From positions 682,001 to 746,000 of the forward strand of contig NZ_JBLKNZ010000001.1 in NCBI RefSeq assembly GCF_051414115.1: a stretch of 64,000 bases of DNA. The letters are read 5' to 3'. Shown one piece after another: positions 1 to 8,637 of this stretch; the stretch's first letter is position 1; each line of letters starts with the position of its first letter. The position numbers and the translations under genes were made by a program. Below the pieces are notes generated by a model. That model was given only the letters and a program-made list of their open reading frames with translations. It was not told the DNA's origin and searched no databases. This DNA is from Halovenus marina (GTDB taxonomy: Archaea > Halobacteriota > Halobacteria > Halobacteriales > Haloarculaceae).

Positions 1-648
1 TATCGGGACTTCGTCTACGACGCCACGCTCCGGGACTGGGAGTCGCTGGCCGAGGAGATGGCGCAGTTGAAGGACCTGTTCGACGCGGGGAGCGAAGTCC
101 GGATCAAGAAAGAATCAGACGCCACAGACCTGACGCTCGACATCGAGGGGCGAACAGCGGTCAACAGCGCGGCGAGTGTGGCTTACGACTCGCACAATCT
201 GCCGAGCGGCGAGGTGTTTACTGCCCCCGCCGACACCGCTGGAGTCATCTGTTTCGACGTGCCGATGACGATCCGCGGCACTCGCGTGCGGGACGCTCGT
301 CTGACGTTCAAAGATGGTGTCGTCGTCGACTGGGAGGCCGAATCCGGCGAGGACGTGCTGACGACGATCATCGAGACCGACGGCGGGTCGCGCCGACTCG
401 GGGAACTGGGCGTCGGGATGAACCGCGGCATCGACCGCGTGACTGACCAGATCCTCTTCGACGAGAAGATGGGCGGCACCGTCCACTGCGCGCTCGGGCG
501 CGCCTACGACGCCAACCTGCCCGAGGGCGAGTCTGGCAACGACAGCGCCGTCCACGTGGACCTCATCACGGATATGCGCGAGGCGGGCACGCGACTGGAG
601 ATTGACGGCGAGGTGATCCAGCGGGATGGATTATTCCAGTGGGAATAA
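1..648 (+). CDS. M29-family aminopeptidase, C-terminal part
   Basis: The open frame runs in from the left edge, so the N-terminus is missing and about 215 residues are visible. It resembles the end of M29 (AmpS/AmpT-type) metallo-aminopeptidases, which release N-terminal amino acids in the cytoplasm using two metal ions. The stretch GGTVHCALGRAYDANL followed by GNDSAVHVDLI matches the family's C-terminal metal-binding region (His, then N-S-x-x-H-x-D). Upstream residues such as RGVRV-type beta strands fit the cage domain. The stop TAA at 646-648 is followed at once by a run of hairpins. I am fairly sure of the family; the exact specificity cannot be told. Confidence 0.85.
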   Translation, partial: YRDFVYDATLRDWESLAEEMAQLKDLFDAGSEVRIKKESDATDLTLDIEGRTAVNSAASVAYDSHNLPSGEVFTAPADTAGVICFDVPMTIRGTRVRDARLTFKDGVVVDWEAESGEDVLTTIIETDGGSRRLGELGVGMNRGIDRVTDQILFDEKMGGTVHCALGRAYDANLPEGESGNDSAVHVDLITDMREAGTRLEIDGEVIQRDGLFQWE

Positions 649-738
649 CGAGACGTGAACGAAGTGAACGTCTCGAAAAGCGAGCGGGGAGCGTAGCGAC
701 CCGCGAGTAGCGAGATGCAAACGTGCGTGAGCATCTCG
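649..738. repeat. Three consecutive short hairpins after the aminopeptidase gene
   Basis: Three inverted repeats follow one another: 649-656 with 668-675 (CGAGACGT/ACGTCTCG), 684-688 with 700-704 (GCGGG/CCCGC), and 711-718 with 731-738 (CGAGATGC/GCATCTCG). They lie between the convergent aminopeptidase and DUF373 genes. Their loops share an AACGAAGTGAA or AGCGTAGCGA texture, suggesting a family of short repeats. They could form a bidirectional terminator; no T-run follows them. Confidence 0.55.
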
Positions 739-773
739 GAGGTTTCGAGGAAGCGACAGGCGAGTGAGAGCGT

Positions 774-1862
774 TCAGGCCGCGTCGGCCTCGCGCTGTGC
801 CCGCGATTCGGCAATCGCAAAGGAGAGCGTACTCATGAGACCGAGCAGTGTGCCTCCGGTGAGGACGACGGCGAGGTATTCGAGCGACGCTTCCCCGAGG
901 AAGAAGCCGCTCACGCCGTGAAGCACGGCCGCGATAGCGACCACGTAGAAGGGGGCGTTGAGGTATCGCCAGTGGAAACTCCTCGAGAGGTACTCGTCGG
1001 TGACGCGGCCGAGGCTACTGGTCACGCCAGCGAAGGCGAACCACTGGATCGACCCATAGACGAGTGCGGCGAGCGTTTCGAGGACGGTCAACTCAAGCGT
1101 CGCCTCCGTCTGGAAGGTTTCGAGCGTGCGGACGCCGCTGACGCCGCCGACGACCATCAGCGCTGCCGCGACGACGTAGGTGATGAGCGTCACACGGCCG
1201 GTAAACAGCGCGGTCCGAACGCGCTCGACGGCGTCGTCGAGCCAGCGCTCGACGCCGAAGCCGCGCGCGAGCAAGTAGAGACCGAACAGCCCCGAGACGA
1301 GTCCGAACGCAGTCCCGCCGCCGAACCCGAGTTGATTCGCAAGCACTGTGAGCGGATAGATCAACAGGACGATTCCGAGTGGCACGAGCAGCGTGCCCCG
1401 TGTTTCGGGGTCGTCGAGCACCTGCTTGATCGTGTAGTACATCGACTCCAGGTCCTGTGCCTGCCTGACGACGACGCGGCGCACGCTGTCGATCTGAACG
1501 CGAGAGCGGATGACGGGGATGACCGACTCGTCCTGTGCGCCGTCCGTGACGACGACTGCGCGAACGTCCTCGCCGGTCGATAGCTGTGCGAGAATGCGGT
1601 CGAGTTCTTCTCCGACCTTGCGGTTGGCCTCGATGTCCCGTCCGTCGACGCCGGTGACCGCCGCAACCTCGACGGTCTCGTCCGTGATGGTCTCGGCGAG
1701 GTGAACTCCCTCGAACAGCACGTTCACGTCGCTGTCCTCGGGGTCTGCCGTTGCGAGCGCTACCGCTGCGTCACGGACGGCATCGCGGCCGACGACCGGC
1801 GTGTCGATCCCGGTCTTGCGCCCGAGATCGTCGTCGAGATCGACACACAACACCAGCAGCAT
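774..1862 (-). CDS. DUF373 family integral membrane protein
   Basis: This 362-residue protein matches DUF373, an archaeal membrane family of unknown function. The N-terminal half (about residues 1-145) is a soluble alpha/beta domain starting MLLVLCVDLDDDLG, with a VVVTDGAQDESVIPVI segment typical of the family. The C-terminal half holds six or so hydrophobic segments from about residue 150 (LLVPLGIVLLIYPLTVLA) to the end. The gene is divergent from the NamZ-like gene with about 100 bp between the start codons, so the promoter region is shared. No catalytic motif is recognisable. Confidence 0.85.
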   Translation of the reverse strand: MLLVLCVDLDDDLGRKTGIDTPVVGRDAVRDAAVALATADPEDSDVNVLFEGVHLAETITDETVEVAAVTGVDGRDIEANRKVGEELDRILAQLSTGEDVRAVVVTDGAQDESVIPVIRSRVQIDSVRRVVVRQAQDLESMYYTIKQVLDDPETRGTLLVPLGIVLLIYPLTVLANQLGFGGGTAFGLVSGLFGLYLLARGFGVERWLDDAVERVRTALFTGRVTLITYVVAAALMVVGGVSGVRTLETFQTEATLELTVLETLAALVYGSIQWFAFAGVTSSLGRVTDEYLSRSFHWRYLNAPFYVVAIAAVLHGVSGFFLGEASLEYLAVVLTGGTLLGLMSTLSFAIAESRAQREADAA

Positions 1863-1966
1863 TCGTGTTGTGTGTCGTATCTCCGCCTATATCTGTTTTC
1901 GGGAGCGGTGCCCGCTCTGCACCAGGTCACAGCGCTTTTGCTACCCCGGAGAGTGCACTTCGGTGT

Positions 1967-3136
1967 ATGGTACGCACCGGGATTTCCGTCCTGCAGGACG
2001 AAGACATGGCTCCGCTCACCGACGGAACGGTCGGACTCATCACCAATCCGTCGGGCGTGGCTGCGGACCTTACGACGACTATCGACATTCTGCACGACCA
2101 TCCCGACGTCGACCTCGTTCGACTGTTCGGCCCGGAACACGGGATCCGGGGGAAGGCGCAGGCGGGGGAACACGTCGAGGACTCGACCGACGACCGAACG
2201 GGCCTGCCGGTCACCAGCCTCTACGGTGAGACTCGGCGCGTCGACCCGGAGATGGTCGCCGACATCGACACCGTCGTCTACGACATGCAGGACGTCGGCT
2301 GTCGGTTCTACACCTACTTGTACACTCTCGCGTACGCGCTGGAGGGGGTCGGCCAGACTGACACCGACTTCGTCGTTCTCGACCGCCCGAACCCGGTCGC
2401 ACCGATCGGCGTCGGCGGCAACCGCGTTCCACCCGACGAGGGGTCCTTCGTCGGGGACTATCGGCTGCCGATCACGCACGGACTCACGGTCGGGGAACTC
2501 GCTCGCTACTTCAACGGGGAGTTCGATATAGGTGCGAATCTCTCTGTCGTCGAGATGGACGACTGGGACCGGAGCCTGTGGTACGACGACCTGGACCTTC
2601 CCTGGGTGCCGCCATCCCCGAACATCCCGACGCTCGACACTGCGACGCTGTATCCGGGCACCTGTCTGTTCGAGGGGACGACCCTCTCGGAGGGACGGGG
2701 AACGACAAAGCCCTTCGAGTTGGTCGGCGCGCCGTGGATCGACGGTGGCGAGTGGGCGCAGGCGCTCAACGGTCTCGACCTATCGGGGGTCCAATTCCGA
2801 CCGACGCACTTCACGCCCACGTTCTCGAAACACGAGGGCGAGGACGTCGAAGGTGTACAGATCCACATCACCGACAGAGATTCCCTCTCGCCCGTTGCGG
2901 TCGGTCTGAAGCTACTGCTCTCGACGTTCAGTCGCCATCCCGAAACCGAGTGGCGACTGGTCGAGGGGATGCATTTCGTCGACAGACTCGCCGCGGGCGA
3001 GTGGCTCCGAGAGACTGTCGCAGATGTCGATTCGGAGACCGACGTCGATAGGCTGTACGAGGAGATCCGTGCGGGATGGGACTCGGATCTGACTGAGTTC
3101 GAGTCGCTGCGAGACCCCTACGGGATCTATCAGTGA
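1967..3136 (+). CDS. namZ: NamZ-like exo-beta-N-acetylmuramidase (DUF1343)
   Basis: The 389-residue product belongs to DUF1343, whose Bacillus subtilis member NamZ (YbbC) removes terminal MurNAc from peptidoglycan fragments. Family motifs appear in order: FGPEHGIRG near residue 50, SLYG, DMQDVGCRFYTYLY near 105, VVLDRPNP, and EGTTLSEGRGTTKPFELVGAPWID in the second half. The length fits the family. The ATG at 1967 was chosen because the homology begins just after it; the open frame extends further upstream without similarity. There is no signal peptide, unlike bacterial NamZ, so it should act in the cytoplasm on imported substrate. A GH3 gene follows about 20 bp downstream in the same direction. 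Family assignment is firm; activity on MurNAc is inferred. Confidence 0.88.
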   Translation: MVRTGISVLQDEDMAPLTDGTVGLITNPSGVAADLTTTIDILHDHPDVDLVRLFGPEHGIRGKAQAGEHVEDSTDDRTGLPVTSLYGETRRVDPEMVADIDTVVYDMQDVGCRFYTYLYTLAYALEGVGQTDTDFVVLDRPNPVAPIGVGGNRVPPDEGSFVGDYRLPITHGLTVGELARYFNGEFDIGANLSVVEMDDWDRSLWYDDLDLPWVPPSPNIPTLDTATLYPGTCLFEGTTLSEGRGTTKPFELVGAPWIDGGEWAQALNGLDLSGVQFRPTHFTPTFSKHEGEDVEGVQIHITDRDSLSPVAVGLKLLLSTFSRHPETEWRLVEGMHFVDRLAAGEWLRETVADVDSETDVDRLYEEIRAGWDSDLTEFESLRDPYGIYQ

Positions 3137-3155
3137 CCTACTACGAGTGCAACAC

Positions 3156-4733
3156 ATGAACGACACCACACACCACGACACTGAGTCGATACCGACCGTC
3201 GAATCGTTCTCGCTCGAAGAGAAGGTCGGGCAACTGTTTCACGTCGGCTTCGACGAGCAGACCGCGTCGGACCGGATCGAATCGCTCGTCGAGGAGTATC
3301 ACGTCGGCGGCGTCATCTACTTCACCCGCAACGTCTCCTCGCCGGAACAAACTCGAGCGCTTTCGGAGTCACTGCAGGAGACGAGCGAGACACCCCTGTT
3401 CGTCTCCATCGATCAGGAGGGCGGACTCGTCAATCGGCTCCCCTTCTTCCCGGCAGTTCCCAGCCCGATGGCCGTCGGTGCGACCGGGGACCCGGAGTAC
3501 GCGCGTCGTGTGGCCGAGATGACGGCGACGCAACTTCAGGCAGTCGGCGTCAATCTGAATCTGGCTCCGATTCTCGACATCAACACCAACCCGGACAATC
3601 CGGTGATCGGCACTCGCTCCTTCGGTGAGACCCCGGAAGCGGTCGCCACCTTCGGAACGGCCTACCTCGAGACGCTCCAGTCCGCGGGCATTCTCTCCTG
3701 TGGGAAGCACTTCCCCGGACACGGCGACGCGGCGACCGACTCGCACATGGACATGCCGCGCATCGACGCCGCGGGCGAGCGCCTCAGCGAGGTCGAACTG
3801 GTGCCGTTCGTCGAGGCAATCGACGCCGATATCGGGGCGATCATGAGCGCACACGTCGTCTTCCCGGCAGTCGCTGAATCCGACGACCGCCCGGCAACGC
3901 TCTCGAAGTCGGTGCTGACCGGACTGTTGCGTGAGGATCTCGGTTTCGATGGCATCGTGTTGACCGACGACATGGAGATGAACGCAATCGCGGAGGGGGT
4001 CGGCGTCGAGCGGGGCGCGATCGAGACGATCAAGGCCGGTGCAGACGGCGTGTACGTCTGTCACAGCTTCGACCGCCAGCGACGAGCGATCGACGCTGTC
4101 GTCGACGCGGTCGAGAGCGGCGAAATCCCCGAGTCACGTATCGACGCATCTGTCGAGCGAATCCTCTCAGCGAAACGAGCACGCAACCTGAAGCCAGTGG
4201 CCACGTCACTCGATTTCGACACACAGCGAGAGACGTGTCGAACAATCGGTCGTGCCGCTATTACAGAACTCGCGGGCGGCGACAGACTGCCGTTCTCGAC
4301 CGACGCGCCGGTCGAACTGTTCGCTGCACGTCCAAAGCGTGGCTCACCGGCCGAGGACGACCGAACCTACGTCGAGTCGCTCGTGGCCGAACTCGACGGC
4401 CACGGATTCGATGTCTCGGTTACGAAGTTCGGAACCGGCGGGCAGGGTCCGGACGTGCCGGAAATCACCGACGAGGGCAGTCGGCAGGTGCTCTGTGCGA
4501 CGTTCAACGCTGCAGACGATCCGAGTCAGGTCGAAACGGTCGAGAAACTCCGCGACGCTGACGACGACGTGGTGGCTGCGCTCGTGAACAATCCGTACGA
4601 CTATCGTGTTCTACCCGACCTCGATACCGTCCTGACGACCTACGATTCGACGGCCCCGATGTTGTCCGCGCTGGCCGAGGTCGTCGCTGGCGAAATCGAG
4701 CCACAGGGAACGCCACCGGCGAGTCTCCAGTAG
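3156..4733 (+). CDS. nagZ: NagZ-like GH3 beta-N-acetylhexosaminidase
   Basis: This protein of about 525 residues is a glycoside hydrolase family 3 enzyme. The NagZ-specific loop KHFPGHGDAATDSHMDMP carries the Asp-His catalytic dyad, and VLTDDMEMNAI holds the nucleophile Asp. Residues 1-340 form the TIM barrel; the remaining 180 resemble the second GH3 domain found in Gram-positive NagZ (YbbD). There is no signal peptide. An in-frame ATG lies 9 bp upstream at 3147; 3156 was chosen because MNDTTHHD begins a normal hydrophilic start. It probably forms one transcript with the NamZ-like gene, as nagZ and namZ do in Bacillus. It would release GlcNAc from GlcNAc-containing muropeptides after uptake. 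A general chitobiose role is the alternative. Confidence 0.88.
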   Translation: MNDTTHHDTESIPTVESFSLEEKVGQLFHVGFDEQTASDRIESLVEEYHVGGVIYFTRNVSSPEQTRALSESLQETSETPLFVSIDQEGGLVNRLPFFPAVPSPMAVGATGDPEYARRVAEMTATQLQAVGVNLNLAPILDINTNPDNPVIGTRSFGETPEAVATFGTAYLETLQSAGILSCGKHFPGHGDAATDSHMDMPRIDAAGERLSEVELVPFVEAIDADIGAIMSAHVVFPAVAESDDRPATLSKSVLTGLLREDLGFDGIVLTDDMEMNAIAEGVGVERGAIETIKAGADGVYVCHSFDRQRRAIDAVVDAVESGEIPESRIDASVERILSAKRARNLKPVATSLDFDTQRETCRTIGRAAITELAGGDRLPFSTDAPVELFAARPKRGSPAEDDRTYVESLVAELDGHGFDVSVTKFGTGGQGPDVPEITDEGSRQVLCATFNAADDPSQVETVEKLRDADDDVVAALVNNPYDYRVLPDLDTVLTTYDSTAPMLSALAEVVAGEIEPQGTPPASLQ

Positions 4734-4762
4734 CGGGACGGTCGGAAAACAGCGGCGAATTG

Positions 4763-6991
4763 TCAGTCGTCTGCAATCGCTGCGTCGCTTTCGTCTTCCT
4801 CTTCTATCTCCGGGAGCGGTTCGCTGTCCCAGTAGGCGTGGCTGTCGGGATACTCCTTGAAGCAGGCCGCCTTGTGCTCGATATCTTCGTGTTCGAGCCC
4901 TGGCTCCTCCTGCTTGCAGGCCTCGCGTGCGTCGGGACAGCGCGTGTGGAACGAACAGCCACTCGGCGGATTGATCGGGTCGGGGATGTCGATTTTCCGG
5001 ATCGGAGATTCCTCGACTGACTGGCTCTCGTCGACGTCCTCAGTCGCCCACTTCAGCACCTCAGTGTAGGGGTGTTTGGAGTTGTGAATGACCTGCTCTG
5101 CCGGGCCAATCTCGACTATCTGGCCGAGATACATCACGGCGATCCGACCGCCGACACTTGCCGACAGATACCGGGCGTTCGAGAGGTTGTGTGACGTGAA
5201 CAGATACGACGTGTTGAACACGTCCTGCAGCTTCAGCATCAGGTCCATCACTTCGACGCGAAGCGACACGTCGAGCGCCGAGACGGCCTCGTCAGCGAAG
5301 ATCATCGCGGGATTCATCAGCATCGCCCGGATGAGCGCGACGCGCTGTTTCTCGCCGCCGCTGAGCTGGTGTGGGTACCGGAGCGCGTAGTCGTCCGGCG
5401 GCGTCATCCCGACGTATTCCAGCATCGCGAGGATCCGCTCCTCGCGGTCCTGGAAGTTCATGTCGTCGTGCCACTTTTTCAGCGGCACTTCCAGATTCGC
5501 CTTGACCGTCCGGTTGGGGTTCAGCGACGAGCCTGGGTCCTGGTGGATGACCTGGAGTGCGCGGCGGATGCTTCCGAACGGGAGGTCCCCCTCCTCACGG
5601 TCGTTATCTCCGAGGAATGGGATGCTGACGCCGGTGTCTCTGTCCTTCGCTTCCCAGAAATCCTGTCCGCGGAACTCGAGCGTTCCACCAGTGGGCCGCT
5701 GTGCGCCGATGGATGCCTTGCCGAGCGTCGTTTTACCACAGCCACTTTCGCCGACCAGCGTGACGACATCGTTTTCGTAAATGTCCAGATTGACCCCGTC
5801 GACGGCTCGGACAGTCTCGGTTTCGCCGCGGAGTGACTGAACGATACCGCCAGCCTCCGTCTCGAAGTGAACTTCCAGATCCGTCATCGAGATGACTGGC
5901 TCCGCTGACTGTTTGCCCTCGCGCTCTGCGAGCTCTGCTTTGTCTCTGCGCTCGGGAATCTCGATTGCGTCTTTCGCTTCGTCGATGTAGAAACAGGCCG
6001 CGACGTGGTCCTCGTCGCCGCCGTCCGCATGGAATCCGGGCTTTTCCTGTCGACACTGTTCGTCCGCGAGCGGACAGCGTGGGTGATACTTACACCCTGA
6101 CGGCAGATCGACCGGGTCCGGGGCCGACCCTTCGATGGGCGTGATCTCGTCGAGTGGCGTCTTCAGACTGGGCACGGACTTGAGTAACGCTCGGGTGTAG
6201 GGATGACTCGGGTCCGAGAAGACGGTGTTTGCGTCACCGACCTCAACGAAGTCGAAGGCATACAGGACGCCGACCCGGTCGGCGAGCCCTGTCACGAGCG
6301 GCAGGTCGTGCGTGATAAAGACGATTGTCAGGTCGTATCGCTCCTTGACCTGTTCGAGCAGGCTGAGAATCGACCGTTGCATCAGGAGATCGAGCGCTGC
6401 GGTCGGTTCGTCCATCACCAGCACGTCCGGGTCGAGAACGAGACTCAGTGCGATGAGCGCGCGCTGTTGCATTCCGCCGCTGAGTTCGTGGGGGTACGAC
6501 TTGAGGACGCGCTCGGGCGGCATATACAGGTCCGCGAGCAACTCGCGAGCGTGTTCGAGTCCGTCAGCGACGTTGTGGTCGTGTGCCTTCAGCGTCTCCT
6601 CGAAGTGACCGCGGATGGTCTGTGTCGGGTTGAAGGAGTTCATCGCCCCCTGGAACACCATCGCCGCCTTGTCCCATCTGAACTTCCTGAGTTCCTCGTT
6701 GCTCAGGTCCAGCAAGTCTATCGGGTCCTCTCCCTCCGGGTGGTACGTGATGTCACCGCTAAGCTGACCTGGCTCGACGACGGCATCGAGCAGGGCATCG
6801 GCAAACATCGACTTTCCGGACCCGGATTCGCCAACGACGCCCAGGATCTCGTTTCGATGCACGTCGATGTTGACGTTATCGAGTACGCGGGACGTGCCAC
6901 GTTCCATGCTGAACTCGACGGACACGTCATCGGCTGTAATGATCGGGTCAGCTTCGTCTGTCTTGCGAGCCGTCTGTTCCTCCAGAGCCAT
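4763..6991 (-). CDS. Fused double ABC ATPase of a peptide-type importer (DppD-DppF)
   Basis: The 742 residues hold two complete oligopeptide-type ABC ATPases joined end to end. Domain 1 (about 15-330) has Walker A GESGSGKS, signature LSGGMQQR and Walker B VLVMDEPTAAL; domain 2 (about 365-720) has GESGCGKT, LSGGEKQR and FADEAVSAL. Each ends with the four-cysteine Opp/Dpp tail (GCKYHPRCPLADEQC and GCSFHTRCPDAREAC). The fusion replaces the usual separate DppD and DppF subunits. It belongs with the two permeases and the binding protein further right on the same strand, although a small gene on the opposite strand intervenes, so it needs its own promoter. Substrate cannot be read from the ATPase. 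Confidence 0.93.
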   Translation of the reverse strand: MALEEQTARKTDEADPIITADDVSVEFSMERGTSRVLDNVNIDVHRNEILGVVGESGSGKSMFADALLDAVVEPGQLSGDITYHPEGEDPIDLLDLSNEELRKFRWDKAAMVFQGAMNSFNPTQTIRGHFEETLKAHDHNVADGLEHARELLADLYMPPERVLKSYPHELSGGMQQRALIALSLVLDPDVLVMDEPTAALDLLMQRSILSLLEQVKERYDLTIVFITHDLPLVTGLADRVGVLYAFDFVEVGDANTVFSDPSHPYTRALLKSVPSLKTPLDEITPIEGSAPDPVDLPSGCKYHPRCPLADEQCRQEKPGFHADGGDEDHVAACFYIDEAKDAIEIPERRDKAELAEREGKQSAEPVISMTDLEVHFETEAGGIVQSLRGETETVRAVDGVNLDIYENDVVTLVGESGCGKTTLGKASIGAQRPTGGTLEFRGQDFWEAKDRDTGVSIPFLGDNDREEGDLPFGSIRRALQVIHQDPGSSLNPNRTVKANLEVPLKKWHDDMNFQDREERILAMLEYVGMTPPDDYALRYPHQLSGGEKQRVALIRAMLMNPAMIFADEAVSALDVSLRVEVMDLMLKLQDVFNTSYLFTSHNLSNARYLSASVGGRIAVMYLGQIVEIGPAEQVIHNSKHPYTEVLKWATEDVDESQSVEESPIRKIDIPDPINPPSGCSFHTRCPDAREACKQEEPGLEHEDIEHKAACFKEYPDSHAYWDSEPLPEIEEEDESDAAIADD

Positions 6992-7057
6992 TAGAACAGA
7001 TCACCCCTCTGTTCGGTTCCCACTAGTTCGACCGTCACCTGTTGACAATGCTGCCAA

Positions 7058-7068
7058 TCCCCTGTGAG
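7058..7068 (-). promoter_or_regulatory. Copy of the importer operator core upstream of the ATPase gene
   Basis: On the minus strand this reads CTCACAGGGGA, the same 11 bases as 11904-11914 inside the TACTC-N6-GAGTA repeat upstream of the binding-protein gene. It lies 67-77 bp upstream of the ATPase start codon. Sharing the core between two promoters of one transport system suggests a common regulator, probably the neighbouring TrmB. The flanking half-site is not conserved, so this copy is weaker. Confidence 0.4.
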
Positions 7069-7254
7069 CATACCGCTCCGTTGGAGACACTATTACTTGT
7101 ATGTTTTTCTCCGGGTTGGTTTCCCATCCCCGTCACGTCTTGCGATCAGCCGACAGATGTCAGTCTGATTGATTGTTGGCGAAGTGCAGCAGTGCTGTTG
7201 ACTGTCAGCGGGCAAATCAACAAACCTTTGGTCAAACACAGCCGTTACCTTGGT

Positions 7255-7494
7255 ATGGCCGAAGGGATTTGGGACTTTCTCTGTGGATTCGATTACGCGG
7301 TTCGAGGCATCAGTGCGTTCGTCTTTGCGATGGCGTTTCTCACCGCAATTACCTTTCCGTTCCTCGAACCCGGGACCGGCGCATACGTCGTATCGGTGAT
7401 GAATATCGCCATCCTCTCGGTCCTTTTCGTGATGATCGGCACGTTCTACGTCAAGTGCAACATGGGGTATCTCGACGAATCCTATCAGGAGTAG
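7255..7494 (+). CDS. Small two-helix membrane protein, unknown
   Basis: A 79-residue protein with two clear membrane segments, about residues 15-35 (GISAFVFAMAFLTAITFPFL) and 42-64 (AYVVSVMNIAILSVLFVMIG), then a short charged tail. The ATG at 7255 was chosen because the frame upstream has low-quality coding. I do not recognise the family. It lies alone on the plus strand between the ATPase and permease genes of the importer, so it interrupts that operon. It may be unrelated to transport. Confidence 0.6.
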   Translation: MAEGIWDFLCGFDYAVRGISAFVFAMAFLTAITFPFLEPGTGAYVVSVMNIAILSVLFVMIGTFYVKCNMGYLDESYQE

Positions 7495-7602
7495 TGAGTG
7501 TCTTCCCGTGTGCTGTTTCTATGAGCGAGTGAACGCTTGCAAGCGAGCGCAACGGTGAGTTCTGCTCGGTCGTACGAACCGGAACGTCGAAAAGAAACCT
7601 CG

Positions 7603-8637
7603 TCAGGGAGTCGTCGTGGTCGCCGTCGATTCCTCTGCGACTTCGTCGTCGCCAGTTGTCGTCGTTTTCTGGTGGCGAGCCCGGATTCGCGGGTTGAACA
7701 GTCGGTCGAGTGCCTGAGAGAGTAAGATCGTCCCAAGCGCCAGTCCGACGATAGCAACCACAGGCCCGAGCAGCCAGTGCATCGCGTTGAATCCCGAGAT
7801 GACTGCACCGCCCCTGAACGCGCTGTTCAGTGTCTGTCCCCAGTGTGAGCCGAAGTTCAGGACGCCGAGGTAGTACAGCGCAGTCGTGTTGAAGACGACT
7901 GTTCGGGAGATGAACACGAAGTTGACTGCGATGTACGGAGCGAGATTCGGGAGGATGTCTTTCGTGAGTATCGCGCCAGTCGAGATGCCCATGAGTCGGT
8001 TCGATTCCACGTACTCGATCTCACGCAGTGTGAGCATCTGCGAGCGGATCGCTCGTGCGAGACCGGTCCAGAACGGCAACACGATCAGTATCCCGATGAG
8101 GTAGGGGTTCTGTGGGTTGAAGATGAACGTGACCACGATGACCAGCGGCAGCCCCGGAATGGTCATCATCGTGTCCGTACACAACATCAGGGCAGATTCG
8201 ACTCGGCCGCCCTTGTATCCAGCAATCATCCCGATTGCTGCACCCAGGCCCGTCCCGAAGACTCCGCCAGCCAGCATCATCTTCAGCATCGAGGGGGTCG
8301 CGTGGAACATGAGCGGAAGGATCCCCTCACCGGCCGGGTTCGTTCCGAACATGAGCTTCCAGTCCAGCCCAGTGAAGATCCCGACCATCCCGAGCGTGTC
8401 GTCAGACGACGGCGGCGGAACGATCCAGACACCCACCGTTCCGATGAGGATGTAGATCAGGATGATTGTGAGACCGATCACCCCGCGCCAGTCGTTCAGA
8501 ATGACCCGTCCCGGTGCGAGCACGAACTGATCGAGCATCCGATAGACGACGTCACGGCGAGTCGTTTCGACGTCGGATGTTGTCTCGAACGGAAGTTCTT
8601 CTATCGTGTCGGAGTCCGCTGATTCAGAAGGCTTCAT
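7603..8637 (-). CDS. ABC importer permease, DppC/OppC type
   Basis: This inner-membrane permease of about 344 residues has an N-terminal cytoplasmic tail, a first membrane segment near residues 45-65 (VIGLTIILIYILIGTVGVWIV), and a BPD_transp_1 core with the EAA-like motif REIEYVESNRLMGISTGAILTKDILPNLAPYI. Such proteins pair with a DppB permease to form the channel for di- or oligopeptides or opines. ATG 8637 (MKPSESADSD) gives a 14-bp overlap with the upstream dppB-like gene; an earlier in-frame start at 8667 would overlap by 44 bp. The product is co-transcribed with the DppB-like gene. Confidence 0.92.
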   Translation of the reverse strand: MKPSESADSDTIEELPFETTSDVETTRRDVVYRMLDQFVLAPGRVILNDWRGVIGLTIILIYILIGTVGVWIVPPPSSDDTLGMVGIFTGLDWKLMFGTNPAGEGILPLMFHATPSMLKMMLAGGVFGTGLGAAIGMIAGYKGGRVESALMLCTDTMMTIPGLPLVIVVTFIFNPQNPYLIGILIVLPFWTGLARAIRSQMLTLREIEYVESNRLMGISTGAILTKDILPNLAPYIAVNFVFISRTVVFNTTALYYLGVLNFGSHWGQTLNSAFRGGAVISGFNAMHWLLGPVVAIVGLALGTILLSQALDRLFNPRIRARHQKTTTTGDDEVAEESTATTTTP

